A stretch of 64,000 bases of DNA, taken from the NCBI GenBank assembly GCA_011947345.1, contig JAAVTG010000117.1:62001-126000 (forward strand), given 5' to 3'. The position numbers and the translations under genes are program-made. Source of the DNA: Phytophthora quininea. Taxonomy: Eukaryota; Oomycota; Peronosporomycetes; Peronosporales; Peronosporaceae. Within the stretch, counting starts at the first letter, position 1. Every line of letters starts with the position of its first letter. The notes under the pieces are model-generated. The model was not told the DNA's origin. It was given only the letters and a program-made list of their open reading frames with translations, and ran no database searches. Below, piece by piece: positions 1-11,055 of this stretch.

Positions 1-656
1 CCGGGTCGCTATGGCCTGGTTCGTTGGGCAATTGTCGCTCACGATGAAGAGAACCATCTCCGTAGTCTTGTGGTAGACGGATAGCACAGCGTCGATCATG
101 GCAATGTGGGCATCAGCACTCTGCCCATGCTCTGCATGAGAGATTGAGAGCAACGGCTGCCTCAGATCGCCCTCCCGAACAAACACAGCGTAGATGGCAA
201 CGAAGTGGATCGTTCCGCACGACCAGCCGTCGAACATGAGCCCAAATGAATCTCCCATGGCTGCTGAGATCTTGGTGCCAACACGCTCAGCAACATGGCG
301 CATGTAGCGCTGCAGCGTTTTCGAAGAAACGGGCTCAACACTTGCGAGAGAGCGGGTGAGGGGGTCGTCGACTTCGCTGAGAGAGTGGTTCCTCACGATG
401 ACCCATTCCATCCACTTGTATATCTCCATCGTCCTCTGGTCCACGAAGCCGTGGGCCTCCAAAGTGGCGCCACCGTTTAGCTGGCTGGCCTCGAAGTTTT
501 GCAGGTATCCCGGGTGCTTGGTGGCGAGATGGCTGACGAGGTTGCTGTAGCCGGTTCCTGGCGCTTGCTTCCGGGATTTACCACATTCCTTGCAGGAGAA
601 CATTCCCCACCGCAGTCCGTGTAGAAATACTCGCAGATGCCGCGCGACGTTGTCAT
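1..656 (-). pseudogene. BED-finger hAT-like transposase, N-terminal part, runs off the left edge
   Basis: The minus strand reads an open frame from about 600 down to base 1. It has a BED-type zinc finger (CKEC, then a His pair in SHLATKH), followed by the linker typical of oomycete hAT-like transposases, then a segment with MFDGWS and IVSDNCPTN, which resembles the start of the DUF659/RNase H-like catalytic core. The natural start (MTTSRGICEYF) is at 656 but lies in another frame. The two frames join at a run of four G near 601-607, where one more G would restore continuity. The rest of the transposase lies outside the window. It could be a decayed element or a functional one with a base-calling error. 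Confidence 0.7.
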
Positions 657-978
657 TTGCTTGAAGTGTAGCGATCGAAAGTCGAAATGAACAACCACAG
701 ACGAGAGCTATAGAACAAAATGATCGACGCACCACAGCCAGCCGTCTGTAGTTGTCCACAGGACACCAGCCATCCTTTTTACGTGAAGGGTAAAAAGTAA
801 ATATACTTATTACGGGGCCAATTGTAAATTGTACGGTCTTTTCTACTTTCCAATAATCCGTTATTCCGTCAATATAATATTCAATTTATTGTATTTTAAT
901 AACTTTTTCCGATCACTGACGTACAGGTGCATAATTACACAGACAACAGCCAGCGCTCCGCCGCGGACTCAGTTCAAC

Positions 979-1245
979 ATGATCAAATGGCTGCACCGGC
1001 ATCGCACCGAAGGCTGCACTTCGTTCGGAATGAACAACACGGTCGGTGCCGGACGACTCGATATTTTGTGGCTGCACGCGCACTTCGGTTTGGGCTATAC
1101 CAGTCACGTCATGGGGTGGCAGCGTTCAGCGGCATCTTCGACCTCATTGACTTCTTGCACCGCGACGGTCTGGCCACGTGCAGCGCGGACGTGTCGATCA
1201 AGGCCGTGGCCACGAGCCAGTTGGAGATCCTCTCCTCTCTGTTTT
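979..1245 (+). pseudogene. Ankyrin-repeat fragment (plus strand)
   Basis: About 90 codons of oomycete-style ankyrin repeat, starting MIKWLHRHRTEGCTS, with the usual MNNTVGAGRLDI helix pair. After about 1090 the repeat continues in another frame (FDLIDFLHRDGLATCSADVS). Repeats of this type pair a hydrophobic WLH helix with an EGCT turn. The second half resembles the fragment at about 37.34-37.50 kb, which reads FIHFLHRKGLAM, then a stop, then NADVS. The piece is too short and broken to be a working gene. Confidence 0.6.
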
Positions 1246-1320
1246 CGTGCAGCCACCGCACAATATGGAGACACCCATTCAACGCAGCGTCGTCCATTGT
1301 GGCACTCGTGCAGCCCTCTG
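1230..1320 (-). pseudogene. Ankyrin-repeat fragment (minus strand)
   Basis: One clear ankyrin unit on the opposite strand to its neighbour: EGCTSATMDDAALNGCLHIV followed by RWLHENREE. The head-to-head arrangement with the plus-strand fragment suggests an inverted rearrangement of an ankyrin gene. Only one repeat is recognisable, so this is a remnant. Confidence 0.5.
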
Positions 1321-1364
1321 GTCTGTGCTGGCAAAGCTCTCGCTCACACAAAGCCAAGTCCATC

Positions 1365-1697
1365 GAAGTGGAAAACTTCCGCAAGCAATCACAAAAGACC
1401 CGAGACGATCTCGAGGCGGTTCGTCGACAGAATCTCGAGTCCCCTACAGAAAATCGAGGCACTGGAACGCCAACAACAAGTGAAGATCGATAACCCCGAA
1501 GAAACCCCAGCGTACCCTCCAGTGGAAGTGGTGCCAGTGAATTCACCACCGTGTGCTCCGTACTATCCCATCCGGATCGCCGGCTTAATAGATAAGACAC
1601 TGTGTTAGCGCAGTATAATGTCGGTATCTTCGTGTGCTGTTTCTTTCTCGGCCCTATCGGAGTATGCTGCTACTTCCTGTTCTTTGACGACGACTAG
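1365..1697 (+). pseudogene. Remnant of a coiled-coil / C-terminal membrane protein
   Basis: Three frames read in sequence look like one protein tail. First comes a charged heptad-like segment (VENFRKQSQKTRDDLEAVRR), then QKIEALERQQQVKIDNPEE with a Pro-rich stretch (YPPVEVVPVNSPP). Last is a hydrophobic Cys-rich segment (VGIFVCCFFLGPIGVCCYF) ending in an acidic DDD and a stop at 1695-1697. The last part would be one membrane span. I do not recognise the family. At least two frameshifts separate the parts. Confidence 0.35.
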
Positions 1698-1794
1698 ACC
1701 CACGGATTGAAAGTGACTGAAATGTATACTATGTAGTATGTAAAAATTGAAAGTGCCTTCAATTAGCGGCATCACTAGCCTCTCCACTCGGCAT

Positions 1795-3183
1795 TCACGA
1801 CTGCTGCGTGGTGTTTCCAACTCTAGCGAAAATGGCTCCCAGAGCGTCGATTGAACCACCCGAACGCCCATGAAACCCACTCAGTTGAAACCCTTCGGGA
1901 GCACTCACCGTCCCGACGCTTCCCGTCGTCTTACCTCCTTCGACCATCCGGCCCTTGTTCGTCGAGAGCTTCAGATAGAAGATACACGTCCGACCCTTGT
2001 GCTTGGCCCAGTGCGCTTCCATCGTGGTGACGTATTCGCCGGCTTCAAGTGTCAACGTATTGGGGGACTCGCCAATGTATCCATGAGCGAGCGTGGACTC
2101 CATTGGTCCTGAAATCTTGACGACGACTCCGTCCACTCGACGCCCAGACTGGATCGACACGGAGCTCACTGTTTGTCCGCCAGCAGCCAACGCGACGTCC
2201 GTGAAGTGGCCGCCATGAGGACCGCCGAACGCGTTGCTCAAATGCAGACCCGGATTCAGAAACCACGTAAACGTCGACGAGATCGGCGGGTGGTCCGATA
2301 GCGGCGTGCCATCCGATCCGAGGAACGCTGCGTTCTCGTTGTTCCACTTGTCGAGCGTCAACGTAATGTAGTTGTTACCTCGGAACATGATCTTGTCGAC
2401 CACTTCGCACTCGTTGGTCATGGTCGCCGTCTCACATTTGAGAGCTTCGGCCCCTTTTTCAGGAGGAACTCCCTTGAGGACGAACTGCACCCAGCCATCC
2501 GTCAACTTCTGACCGTCGATGAACTCGCGGATCGTGTCGCCTTCACGAGTGTACCTCGTGTTGGTGTCGCCCATGACAATCACGGCGTTGTCGGCCGAAT
2601 TGGCGGTGATGTAGTCGCTCACTTGGGCCAAGTTGGACGCACGGGCCTTGAGATCAGCGTCCGTGGGTCCTGCATCCGTGTGGACGTTGTACACGTCGAT
2701 TGTTACGCCGTCTGCGAGTTGCACCTCGAGGAATGTGAAACCTTTTGGTGTCCAGCAATCCTGGCTTTCAGTGTTGCTGCACTCGCCCCACTTGACGCGG
2801 TCGAGGTGCCTGATACCCGAGAACGGAAAGTGCGAGAGCGTGTTGAGGCCACTGCCGAAAGGCACGCCGCCGCTTGTCGGGGTACGGAACTCGTGCGTGT
2901 TCTCCGAGTACAGCGCGGCGTGGTAGTTGAAGTCTTCTTGAACGTTGACAATATCCCAACCGCCGATACGTCTGCCCATGTCGACGCTGTAAACGCCGGG
3001 GTTACCGCTCGACAGGAACCCGGGCAAACCTGCCACGTTGTAGCACATGACGCTGAAGGTGCCGTTGACGGCCACTTGTGCTTGCATGTTGCGACGAAAC
3101 TTGAAGGTGCTGACTTGAACGCGAATTGAGGGTTGCCTTTTTTCGGGTCTTATTTGGATCAGGTCTCGGATTTGATCAGACAT
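1795..3183 (-). CDS. Endonuclease/exonuclease/phosphatase-family phosphodiesterase with C-terminal jacalin lectin
   Basis: 462 codons. Residues about 45-310 form an EEP-superfamily (DNase I-like) fold of the neutral sphingomyelinase type: CYNVAGLPG strand, catalytic Glu in VNVQED, His/Asp region VYNVHTDAG, MGDTNTR, and the terminal catalytic LSDHPP. Residues about 315-455 are a jacalin-like beta-prism lectin (NAFGGPHGGHFTD, then MEAHWAKHKGR, then APEGFQLSGFHGRSG), matching the repeats of the gene at 7.1 kb. The probable role is a secreted or surface lipid phosphodiesterase targeted by its lectin; this is inferred from the families. The first 17 or so codons of this frame lie inside the terminal repeat of the adjacent MULE, so the ATG at 3183 is not the ancestral start. 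No signal peptide is visible in the current N-terminus. Confidence 0.8.
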   Translation of the reverse strand: MSDQIRDLIQIRPEKRQPSIRVQVSTFKFRRNMQAQVAVNGTFSVMCYNVAGLPGFLSSGNPGVYSVDMGRRIGGWDIVNVQEDFNYHAALYSENTHEFRTPTSGGVPFGSGLNTLSHFPFSGIRHLDRVKWGECSNTESQDCWTPKGFTFLEVQLADGVTIDVYNVHTDAGPTDADLKARASNLAQVSDYITANSADNAVIVMGDTNTRYTREGDTIREFIDGQKLTDGWVQFVLKGVPPEKGAEALKCETATMTNECEVVDKIMFRGNNYITLTLDKWNNENAAFLGSDGTPLSDHPPISSTFTWFLNPGLHLSNAFGGPHGGHFTDVALAAGGQTVSSVSIQSGRRVDGVVVKISGPMESTLAHGYIGESPNTLTLEAGEYVTTMEAHWAKHKGRTCIFYLKLSTNKGRMVEGGKTTGSVGTVSAPEGFQLSGFHGRSGGSIDALGAIFARVGNTTQQS

Positions 3184-5457
3184 GCTTTATGACCAAATCG
3201 CAAGACCTGATCGAAACTGGGAGATAAGAGGTCATGACATGACTTGGCACATTTCCTGGACATGTTCAGCTTGATACTTGTAGTTGCACACTTGGCTGTC
3301 TTGTGAACGTTACAGTTGACATGTTTGTGGTGGAAAGTGAAGCTGTTTTTGCTCATCTTAGCTACACCGTACAACTACGACTCGCTGTCTGCTTGTCAGG
3401 AAGCATCACCTTCTTGGGCAGTGTGTACTTCTCACGACGCCGAGGTGACTTCGCTCGGTTGGCTGGAATGTCGTGAAGTACTTGGACGTGACGACGTGCG
3501 AGAGCTTCGACACCAGCCACGAACACAGGAAGGCTAGGATGTGGCCCGAACGCCCCGTTGAGCTCGCGGTTAAAGCGCTCGAGGGGATTGTTCGTTCGAG
3601 CAACGACTTGCTTTTGCATGCCGTCCACATTCCATAGCTCAGGTCCGTATCGACACACCCGCTGCTTGTCGAAGTAACTCCAAAATGTTTCCCATTTGTG
3701 GTGAGAGTACGTCAGTCCTTGCGCAACGCACTTCTCTCGGATGAGTTTTCGGACGTAACAAGTTCCCTCAATAGCTACCTTCTCCCTGTCAACCACCGCT
3801 AGAATGTCCACACCGCCTGGAGCCATAGCAAGCTTCACTTCAGGCTCAGGAATGCGAAGCCTCTTCATTCGTCTTCCTAACGCTTGCTTGAAGTGGAAAA
3901 AGCATCCAGAAACTTTAGCTTCAGGAAACTGTGTCAATACAGCCTTGATCAATCCCACTTCAAAGTCACAGATCACCTTAGAGGGTTCAAGCTTCTGATC
4001 AGTGGCTTGAATAACGTGGTCAATCACATTCCAATACATGTCCGATTCTTTTGAGCTACAGAGCACGTAAAATGCAGGTAGAAAGCAGTCCGAGGCTTGG
4101 TCGTGCATCATAATCACGACACATTGGTAGAACGGCCGTGGTACGCACCTAAAGGTGCCGTCCACAAACAGAGTAACTCCCTTGTACTTGAGCTTGCCAA
4201 TGATTTCTGGATGTCCCCACCCAATGAGACGCTCGACCTTCGTTCCTTGGTGAGCGTACACACGATGGAACTGAAAGAAATTCATGGTCGAGCCTTGAAC
4301 TAGCGACAAAGGCGGGACTTCAACTAGCCCATGCATTGATCCACCAAAATAATCGCGGCGAGTTTTGTACACACGCCGGCGGACCTGCTCTCGAGTCAGC
4401 CCTTGCACAGCATCGCCATCCGAAGCGTAAAATTCATCACGGACACGATCCCATACCCGCTCGGCAGATATGGAAAGGTTTTGAAGGACTAAATCGTCTG
4501 CCGCATCTTTCATTTCGCGCTCAATATTGCGCACGTTTGCCACCACAGGACCTGTTTGACAAACGTGTGGGCGGAAATTCGTAAATGCCATGTCCTTCGC
4601 CGTAAACTCCACTCGACCTTTGCATTTTTCCCTGCGCCGGTAAAAGCTGCAGCGGTATGTGACCTTCTTTGAAGTCGTTCCTGCCTTCGTGTATTGAAAT
4701 CCGTTCAACCGAATGACTGACTTGAACTCTGTCCTCTCCGGTTCACCATAAATCAATTCATTGAGTGTTGTAGTCGTGGTGTCCGAAACAAACGAGCTTT
4801 CAGGGACCAGATGGTCGTCGTCGGCTGCATTGGGCGCCAAGACAGGTGACGGCAGCAGCAGGGTCGACAGAGACGAAGTTGGCGATGGTGGAGTCGAGAG
4901 AACAGCATGGAGGATCGATGAGGATCCCGACATACTTGCCTGGTGCTCCAGCAGAGATGGTCCATTCGGCGGCGGTTGCAACATCAACATCGGCGATGTT
5001 GGCGGAGACGGTGTGTGCGCGCACGTGAACGATGCAGGCATCGTCGACGCCACTGGACGAGATGCCGGACTTGATAGTGGGGATGACGCGGGGCTTGTTG
5101 ATGGTGACGAAACAGGGCTGGTTGGTGGAGAGGAAGCGGAGCTTGAGGTCAAGGAAGAGTGAGGGCTTGTTAACGGCATCGTCAGCTGACGATTGCGGGG
5201 TCGAACTGGTGCAGTCGGGTGTGGCAGCTGAGCTGCCTTGCGCTGAGGCCGCATGGGCTTGTTCGACTTGTTCGAGGCAGTGCGCTTAGCCTTGCTCATG
5301 GTGAGTTGGATGTTCGTAGCTTCAAGTAGTAAAGTGAAGCAGAAGGACTTGTTCAGCGTGGACGAACAGCAAATGTGATCCAGTCATTAGATCATACAGA
5401 AAGTACAGTCTGATCAATTCATAGACCTGACCGAAATAAGACCCGAAAAAAATCTTC
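3131..5457 (-). mobile_element. MULE (Mutator-like) DNA transposon, 2.33 kb, complete with TIRs and 9-bp TSD
   Basis: Inverted ends are visible: at the left, TTTTTTCGGGTCTTATTT then ATCAGGTCT (about 3138-3166); at the right, its near-complement (about 5423-5452). The similarity continues inward (TTTGATCAGAC / GTCTGATCAA), giving TIRs of roughly 60 bp. The 9-mer CGAATTGAG flanks the element at 3122-3130 and 5458-5466, the duplication size expected for Mutator-like elements. It carries one transposase gene in the same orientation as the host gene. The extreme 6-7 bases of the two ends match poorly, so the precise termini could move by a base or two. Confidence 0.85.
3362..5299 (-). CDS. MULE transposase
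   Basis: 645 intact codons. Residues 1-150 are a Ser/Thr/Pro-rich disordered leader. About 185-245 is a FLYWCH-like zinc-binding DNA-binding region (YRCSFYRRREKCKGRVEF, then HVCQ). About 365-470 is the MULE catalytic domain, with the first Asp in TLFVDGTF and the second in VICDFEVGLIKA, followed by the C-H motif GCFFHFKQALG. The TNNPLERFNRELN motif near residue 590 is typical of the C-terminal half. No stop or frameshift interrupts it, so the element may be able to move itself. The start at 5299 begins MSKAKRTASNK. Confidence 0.88.
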   Translation of the reverse strand: MSKAKRTASNKSNKPMRPQRKAAQLPHPTAPVRPRNRQLTMPLTSPHSSLTSSSASSPPTSPVSSPSTSPASSPLSSPASRPVASTMPASFTCAHTPSPPTSPMLMLQPPPNGPSLLEHQASMSGSSSILHAVLSTPPSPTSSLSTLLLPSPVLAPNAADDDHLVPESSFVSDTTTTTLNELIYGEPERTEFKSVIRLNGFQYTKAGTTSKKVTYRCSFYRRREKCKGRVEFTAKDMAFTNFRPHVCQTGPVVANVRNIEREMKDAADDLVLQNLSISAERVWDRVRDEFYASDGDAVQGLTREQVRRRVYKTRRDYFGGSMHGLVEVPPLSLVQGSTMNFFQFHRVYAHQGTKVERLIGWGHPEIIGKLKYKGVTLFVDGTFRCVPRPFYQCVVIMMHDQASDCFLPAFYVLCSSKESDMYWNVIDHVIQATDQKLEPSKVICDFEVGLIKAVLTQFPEAKVSGCFFHFKQALGRRMKRLRIPEPEVKLAMAPGGVDILAVVDREKVAIEGTCYVRKLIREKCVAQGLTYSHHKWETFWSYFDKQRVCRYGPELWNVDGMQKQVVARTNNPLERFNRELNGAFGPHPSLPVFVAGVEALARRHVQVLHDIPANRAKSPRRREKYTLPKKVMLPDKQTASRSCTV

Positions 5458-5466
5458 CGAATTGAG

Positions 5467-5618
5467 AAGTGGGAAGCATGGTTACTCAGCAGGAATACGT
5501 TATACCGTTGTAGTATTGGATACACCCAACCGATGAAGTTGCGACGGCAGCAGATCCCCTCCAGGTTCGGAAACAATGCACGATGTGCGATGGGACAAAT
5601 GGCGGTTAAGACTGACAT
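5467..5618 (-). other. Displaced upstream segment of the phosphodiesterase-jacalin reading frame
   Basis: On the minus strand an open frame comes down from about 5618 (ending NHASHFSIR) to the right-hand target duplication. If the MULE and one duplication copy are removed, this frame continues without a stop into the VQVSTFKF sequence that precedes the phosphodiesterase domain. That makes 5467-5618 a candidate for the original 5' coding or leader sequence. It shows no convincing signal peptide, so the true ancestral start is uncertain. Confidence 0.4.
5576..5595 (+). repeat. 20-bp direct repeat, copy 1
   Basis: ATGCACGATGTGCGATGGGA occurs here and again, identically, at 6543-6562. The two copies lie between two divergently transcribed jacalin-encoding genes. 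It could be a shared promoter element or the remnant of a duplicated segment; the flanks are not alike beyond the 20 bases. Confidence 0.5.
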
Positions 5619-6039
5619 ACCGGTGGGTCACGCAACAGTGTGGCACCACGAGAGTCCTCCGACCGCACAGCAATACAGTGCTTGCCTCTGGATCAAGAGT
5701 TCATGACCGCCAACTGACACCATCCATATTATTGTACAGTGCGCTGCTCCAGCCACCATCTCGAAAACTGTCTAATCTATAAGCCGTCAAACCAAACACG
5801 ACTGTGTAGCACAAGGTCAACTCCGCCGAAGCTCGATACGTGACAGAATCGTGACGGAGATGGAGAGATTTCGAGTCTTCTCAACTCGAAAATTGAAGGC
5901 CAAAAGAGTTAAAAGAGTTAAGCACAACCAGCAAGCGACTACCAAGGAGTCCAACGCTCGCGCTTGTTTTCAAGTACGGCTGTGTTTGGCGCTGTAAACA
6001 CTCAGTAGCGATGCGACGCGTTGTACGGTCAATGTTCTT

Positions 6040-6450
6040 GCCGTTCGTACCGACAGGTTTATTTTCCGCGTGGAGTGAGCGGAGCGAATGGAACAAGCGG
6101 AAAATGTGTTTTCCTGAAGGAGGAAGGCATTGAACACCTAATCGTCCGATTCGACAAGGTCTAAGAAAAGCTGCCAGCGTTTTAGGCCAGCCGGCGAGTG
6201 ACACTCGTCCTCGCTGGCAGAGTTTCTCTGCGCAGTCGGTTCATTTCGGTTCGAGCGTCGCCGCCAGCAAGCCTCGCTTCAACAGCTCGACTCTGCTCTA
6301 CGCTCGGCACGCTCGACGAATTTCAACCCGCCCACCATCCCTTTGGAGGGCTGCCACTGGCACCTTGCCTTGCACGCAAGGAACGTCATGCCTTTGGCCC
6401 ATAACTGAAATGAACCTATTTGCCCCCAATGCCTGTATTGATGAAGGAAA
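6040..6450 (+). repeat. Dispersed repeat family, copy 1
   Basis: A segment of about 0.4 kb whose parts recur in reverse orientation at about 32.98-33.31 kb (from TTCGACAAGGTCTA through CTCGCTGGCAGAGTTTCTCT to TTTGCCCCCAATGCCTGTAT) and at about 35.95-36.04 kb (the TTTATTTTCCGCGTG part). Inside it, GGTTCATTTCGGTT (about 6238) and AACTGAAATGAACC (about 6404) form an inverted pair around 180 bp. No coding capacity is evident; it is probably a non-autonomous transposon or the end of a larger element. The remaining sequence of the 5.6-7.1 kb interval holds nothing I can identify. Confidence 0.6.
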
Positions 6451-6542
6451 AGTATAGTTTTACCACAAGATACTGGATCTTTTGCTTCCCATGCGTAGGG
6501 AGTTGCCGTGGTACAGCTATGCCGTTTTATAGACCCGCAAAC

Positions 6543-6562
6543 ATGCACGATGTGCGATGGGA
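6543..6562 (+). repeat. 20-bp direct repeat, copy 2
   Basis: Identical to 5576-5595. This copy lies about 560 bp upstream of the ATG of the multi-jacalin gene at 7124. Confidence 0.5.
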
Positions 6563-7123
6563 AGCGTGTAGGTACACTGGCGCTGGCAGCCTTCGAATGG
6601 CAAGTCACAACTAGTGCCCCCATAGCATCTGTTTTCTCGGACTCGGTTAGTCACGACATGAATTTACAGATGCTTGGTCACGCAAGCCACTGATCAACAC
6701 CACCGAGATGTTCCTTTCGTCAATTGCCTTCCAACTAGGACGAACATCTCTCTCTCATTGTGACGTTTGTTGTGCCATCGGACTCCACAACGACGCTTTA
6801 TAGCCTTCGAACAGTCCCATGTTCAGTGCACTTTCATCTATTTGCCGGCCACCCAACACGCATCCAAATATCGCCAACTTTCCCGAATCAACAAACACAA
6901 TTCACTGCATACTGCCATCGCACCACGGCGTCCTTTCACCCTCGAACTCTGGGTGTACTTCCTCTTCCGCTCTTCGTCACAACATACTATACAAACTTTG
7001 CATACACTTCCTGGCCATCTTTACCACGGGATCGCCAATCTTGCGATCGGCTTTCCACCGAGTTCCTTCATTGTGGATTTTGCTTCCTCACGGTCACGCC
7101 CGAATCATCGTTGCAGTGCGGGG

Positions 7124-10100
7124 ATGGCACTTGGGGCCGTGAAAGCCAAGTTCCATGTGTTCGTCTGCACTCTCCTATTGGCGGCAGCGCGTTGCGCTTT
7201 CTCGCAGGATATTCAACGAAGTGAGAGCTTTGGGGGACCACACGGGACCGAATTCTCCGACGAGGCCATGGTCACTCCAGGACAAACCGTCCGATCACTT
7301 ACACTCCACGTCGGGAGCGGCCGCATGGACTTCAACTCGACATCTCGGCTCCAACGGCAAAGACCTTCTCGCACGGTGGGTCAGGGGTCGTACAACACTC
7401 TTGCACTCGGCGCTGGCGAGTACATCGTCTCGATGGAGGCACATTGGGGGAAGCATAAAGGGAAGACGCGAATTTTCTACCTAAACTTCGTCACTAACTC
7501 CGGGAACTCCGTATCTGGCGGATCAATGACGGACGCGAAAGCAACCGTGACGGCTCCAGAAGGTTTCCAATTGGGCGGCTTCTTCGGTCGCGATGGGGAT
7601 AACATTGATCTTCTCGGCGTGGTGTGGGCAAGACTTCCAGCTCCAGTGACTACGGCACCTCCCGCAACTACACAACCTCCTGCTACAACAGCGCCTCCGA
7701 CACTGGACCCAAACACGTCGGTGGAAGCGACAGACCTGTCCGAACAAGCGGCAGTATATACACCCACGCCAACAGTACCGGTCACTCCTGAACCAACCCC
7801 AGCGCCTACCCCAGCACCAGTAATCAAGGACCCGACACTTTTAAGCGAAAGTTTCGGCGGCCCCACGGGAGTGAATACACCGACGAACCGGTAGTGAAGT
7901 CGGGCCAAATTGTCACCACGCTCACACTGCGTGTTGGAGAACGCACTCATGGAATCCAACTCGATATTTCCGCGCCTGTAGCAACAACACTCACACATGG
8001 CGGCCCAGGAGGGAATTTCAACACCCTCACGCTTGGTCCTGGCGAGTACATCGTGTCAATGGAAGCACATTGGGGGAAGCACAAGGGGAGGACACGGATC
8101 TTCTACCTCAACTTCGCTACAAACCTCGGGAACTCGGTGTCTGGAGGTTCAATGACCAATTCGAAAGGCATTGTGACCGCTCCGGAAGGGTATCAATTGG
8201 GTGGGTTCTTCGGTCGTGATGGCGGTGAACTCGATCTGCTTGGTGTGGTGTGGTCGAGTATTGATAAAGTCACACCTGCGCCTGTGGTCCAGCCTTCTGG
8301 GTCTTCAGCAGGGACAACGCAAACAGTCAAGACTGCGGTCGTGCTGAGCGAAGTATTTGGAGGCCCCCACGGCAACCAGTTCTCAGACCAACCGGCTGCT
8401 AGATCAGGGCAAACTGTCAACACCCTTACTCTCCGAGTTGGCGAGCGCACCCACGGAATCCAGCTTGATATTTCAGCTCCTATCGCGGCATCGTTCTCAC
8501 ACGGCGGGCCAGGAGGGAACTTCAACACCCTCACGCTTGGTCCTGGCGAGTACATCGTGTCAATGGAAGCGCACTGGGGAAGCACAAGGGGAGGACACGG
8601 ATTTTCTACCTCAACTTCGTCACAAACCTGGGAAACTCAGTGTCTGGAGGTTCAATGACCGATTCGAAAGGCATTGTGACGGCTCCGGAGGGGTACCAAT
8701 TAGGAGGCTTTTTCGGCCGAGACGGCGATGAACTTGATCGTCTCGGGGTGGTGTGGACCAGCATCGAGAAGGTTGTGGAATACGAAGTCGAAACGGACGC
8801 AGATATTCTGCTCAGCGAGGTGTTTGGCGGACCTCATGGGATTGCCTTCTCCGATATCACCAATGTAAAATTCGGCCAGACAGTTAGCTCGATCACCCTC
8901 AACGTTGGAGAGCGCTCGCACGGTCTAACACTTCAAGTATCCGCTCCAGAACAGAAAACATTTAACCACGGGGGATCCGGTGGCGAGGAAAAGACTCTTA
9001 CTCTCGCTCCAGGCGAATATATTACGTCCATGGAAGCTCACTGGGGGAAGAAGAACGACCGTACTCGAGTGTTCCATCTCAACTTCGGCACAAGCGCTGG
9101 CAACTCAATCCCTGGTGGGATGACAACAACCGATAAGAAGACCATCACCGCTCCCGAAGGCTTCCAGCTGGGTGGATTCTTCGGTCGAGCCGAACGCGAG
9201 ATCGACCAGATTGGCGTCATTTGGACCCGTATCGGGGTGCGAGACTTGCAGCTTACCGACGCCATGCAAAAGAACGGCACTCACACGATCTCTATCCGCA
9301 ATTGGGTCGGGCCTACCATTGGCGACCCCACAGATACTGCCTGCTATCGGAAGACGAAAGAGCTCGCCAGCAACAACGACTGTCCGTTGGGGTACGGCAG
9401 GGACGGTAGCGATTGCATCGCTCAGTGCCCGTTGTCGTATCCCGTTTCATGTGGGCTCGAGTGTATCCCGCAGAACGACGACTGCGCGAGTAATGTTTTG
9501 ATGAAGATCGGCTCTGTGGCGTACGTGGCGCTCAACGCTCTCACTGGCGGCGTCATGGGTGAAGTTCTGGCAGCGTTCAAGTACTTGCGGTGGGGTATTG
9601 CATGCGCAGCACAGATCATCTCTGTGGTCCGGTCCCTGGTCTACTACTTGCGGTATCAACAGACCGCGGCTCCGCAAGGAGACGTAGAACAGCTGCTGGC
9701 TGTGGCTTATCAAGCCGACGTTGTGCTCATCGACCTGCCCCGAGCCGTGTGTGTTTGTATGGGTCTTCCAGTCCCAAAAGGGACCGATTTCGCTGATACG
9801 GTTCTCCAAACAGTCGAGGGCATCGTCAAGCAAGCCATCACCAATGGCGACATGATCGTTTCCACTGGAAAGAACGTGCTGAATCTGCTCACAGGCTCCG
9901 GTGCGATGACCAAGCCTGAGTCCACGGTGGATGAGCTTCAGGACCTCGTCGATAAGAATTCAAGCTGCGGCTACGAACTCAAACGCCTTACCGACCGCGG
10001 CGTCGACAAAGTGCTCGATATTCGCAACAAGACGCCGGATACTTCACTTGCTGACACCAGGGTGATTGTGTACAAGTCAGAATTGGCGCTAAACGATATT

Positions 10101-10743
10101 CCTACGGTAACCAACAACTGTATGGGCGAACTGTTGTCCACCAAGACAGCCAAAGCTGCTTTCCAGACGCGTGACTTGCTCCGAAAGACGTTCGGAGTGA
10201 TCATCGACCAGCTCATTGATACCGGTAAGACCGACTTGGGAAAAGATGTCGCGGAGCAGGACTACATGCTGCAGGTGGCGAATATGGGTGTTTGACCCGA
10301 CGGGTATTGCGAGCATGGCGCACCAGTTCGTGCAGCCCATTTGCGGTCCTACGGGGTATCTCGGCGAGATTGACGACGGCAATTTGTATGACGCGTTGGG
10401 ACTCACCACAGTAGACGAAGCGTTCGAAGGCAGCTACGGCACATGGACCAATTCAGGCGACGGGGTCGTTCAGCTTATCTTTGAAAGCACCGACACAAAA
10501 GACGTGACGGTGGTGATCCATTCCGGCGGAGAAGACTATTCCCAAGTGGATGTTGGCGCTGGCAATATGGTGACGTGGACAGCGACGATCCCAGAGCTGC
10601 AGGATAAGCAAATGTATCTCGACCGGTGGCGCCCGGGGATCATGGGGCTGCCTGGATCTAGTGGCGGATCATTGTTACTCTGGATCCCGCGAGCGTCCCA
10701 AGGTGGCCACATCACCATGCATGTTAGAATTAATGTCAGTTAG
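7124..10743 (+). pseudogene. Secreted multi-jacalin lectin with oomycete-type C-terminal region, frameshifted
   Basis: From the ATG at 7124: a signal peptide (MALGAVKAKFHVFVCTLLLA, cleavage near AFSQ), then four jacalin-like repeats of about 140 residues, each with SFGGPHG or EVFGGPHG, GEYIVSMEAHWGKHKG and APEG(F/Y)QLGGFFGRDG. A Thr/Pro-rich hinge (about 7640-7830) follows repeat 1. From about 9240 there is a Cys-containing region (NDCPLGYGRDGSDC, then CPLSYPVSCGLEC) and an alpha-helical and beta-rich domain of about 430 residues that I do not recognise. The frame breaks three times: one base short in CCCC at 7861, one short in GGGG at 8576, and one extra T at 10291-10293. A further pair of compensating shifts lies in repeat 1 (about 7313 and 7385). 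The product is probably an extracellular carbohydrate-binding protein. Confidence 0.75.
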
Positions 10744-11055
10744 TGAATCCAACTGGATGGCGACCGTAGTACACTTCTTGGACCTCAATCAGTACAAATA
10801 AAGTCTCCGCGCCAAAGTGACATCGAACACCACTTTAGCGACAATTCACTTCCAATGGGACCCCAGAGGGCGCAATAATCTTTGAGGAGACTATTTTCAA
10901 AACTCATCAATATGGACTGTTGGACGCAGCAACAAAAGTTCATCACCCGTGCTGGCTGCCGCTTCAGCAGCACGTGTTCCTGCAAACGGCAAGAATCCTC
11001 GTTCCAAAATTGCGTTCCAACAGCATCTTGCTCGCATTGCAAGCTTACCAAAAGT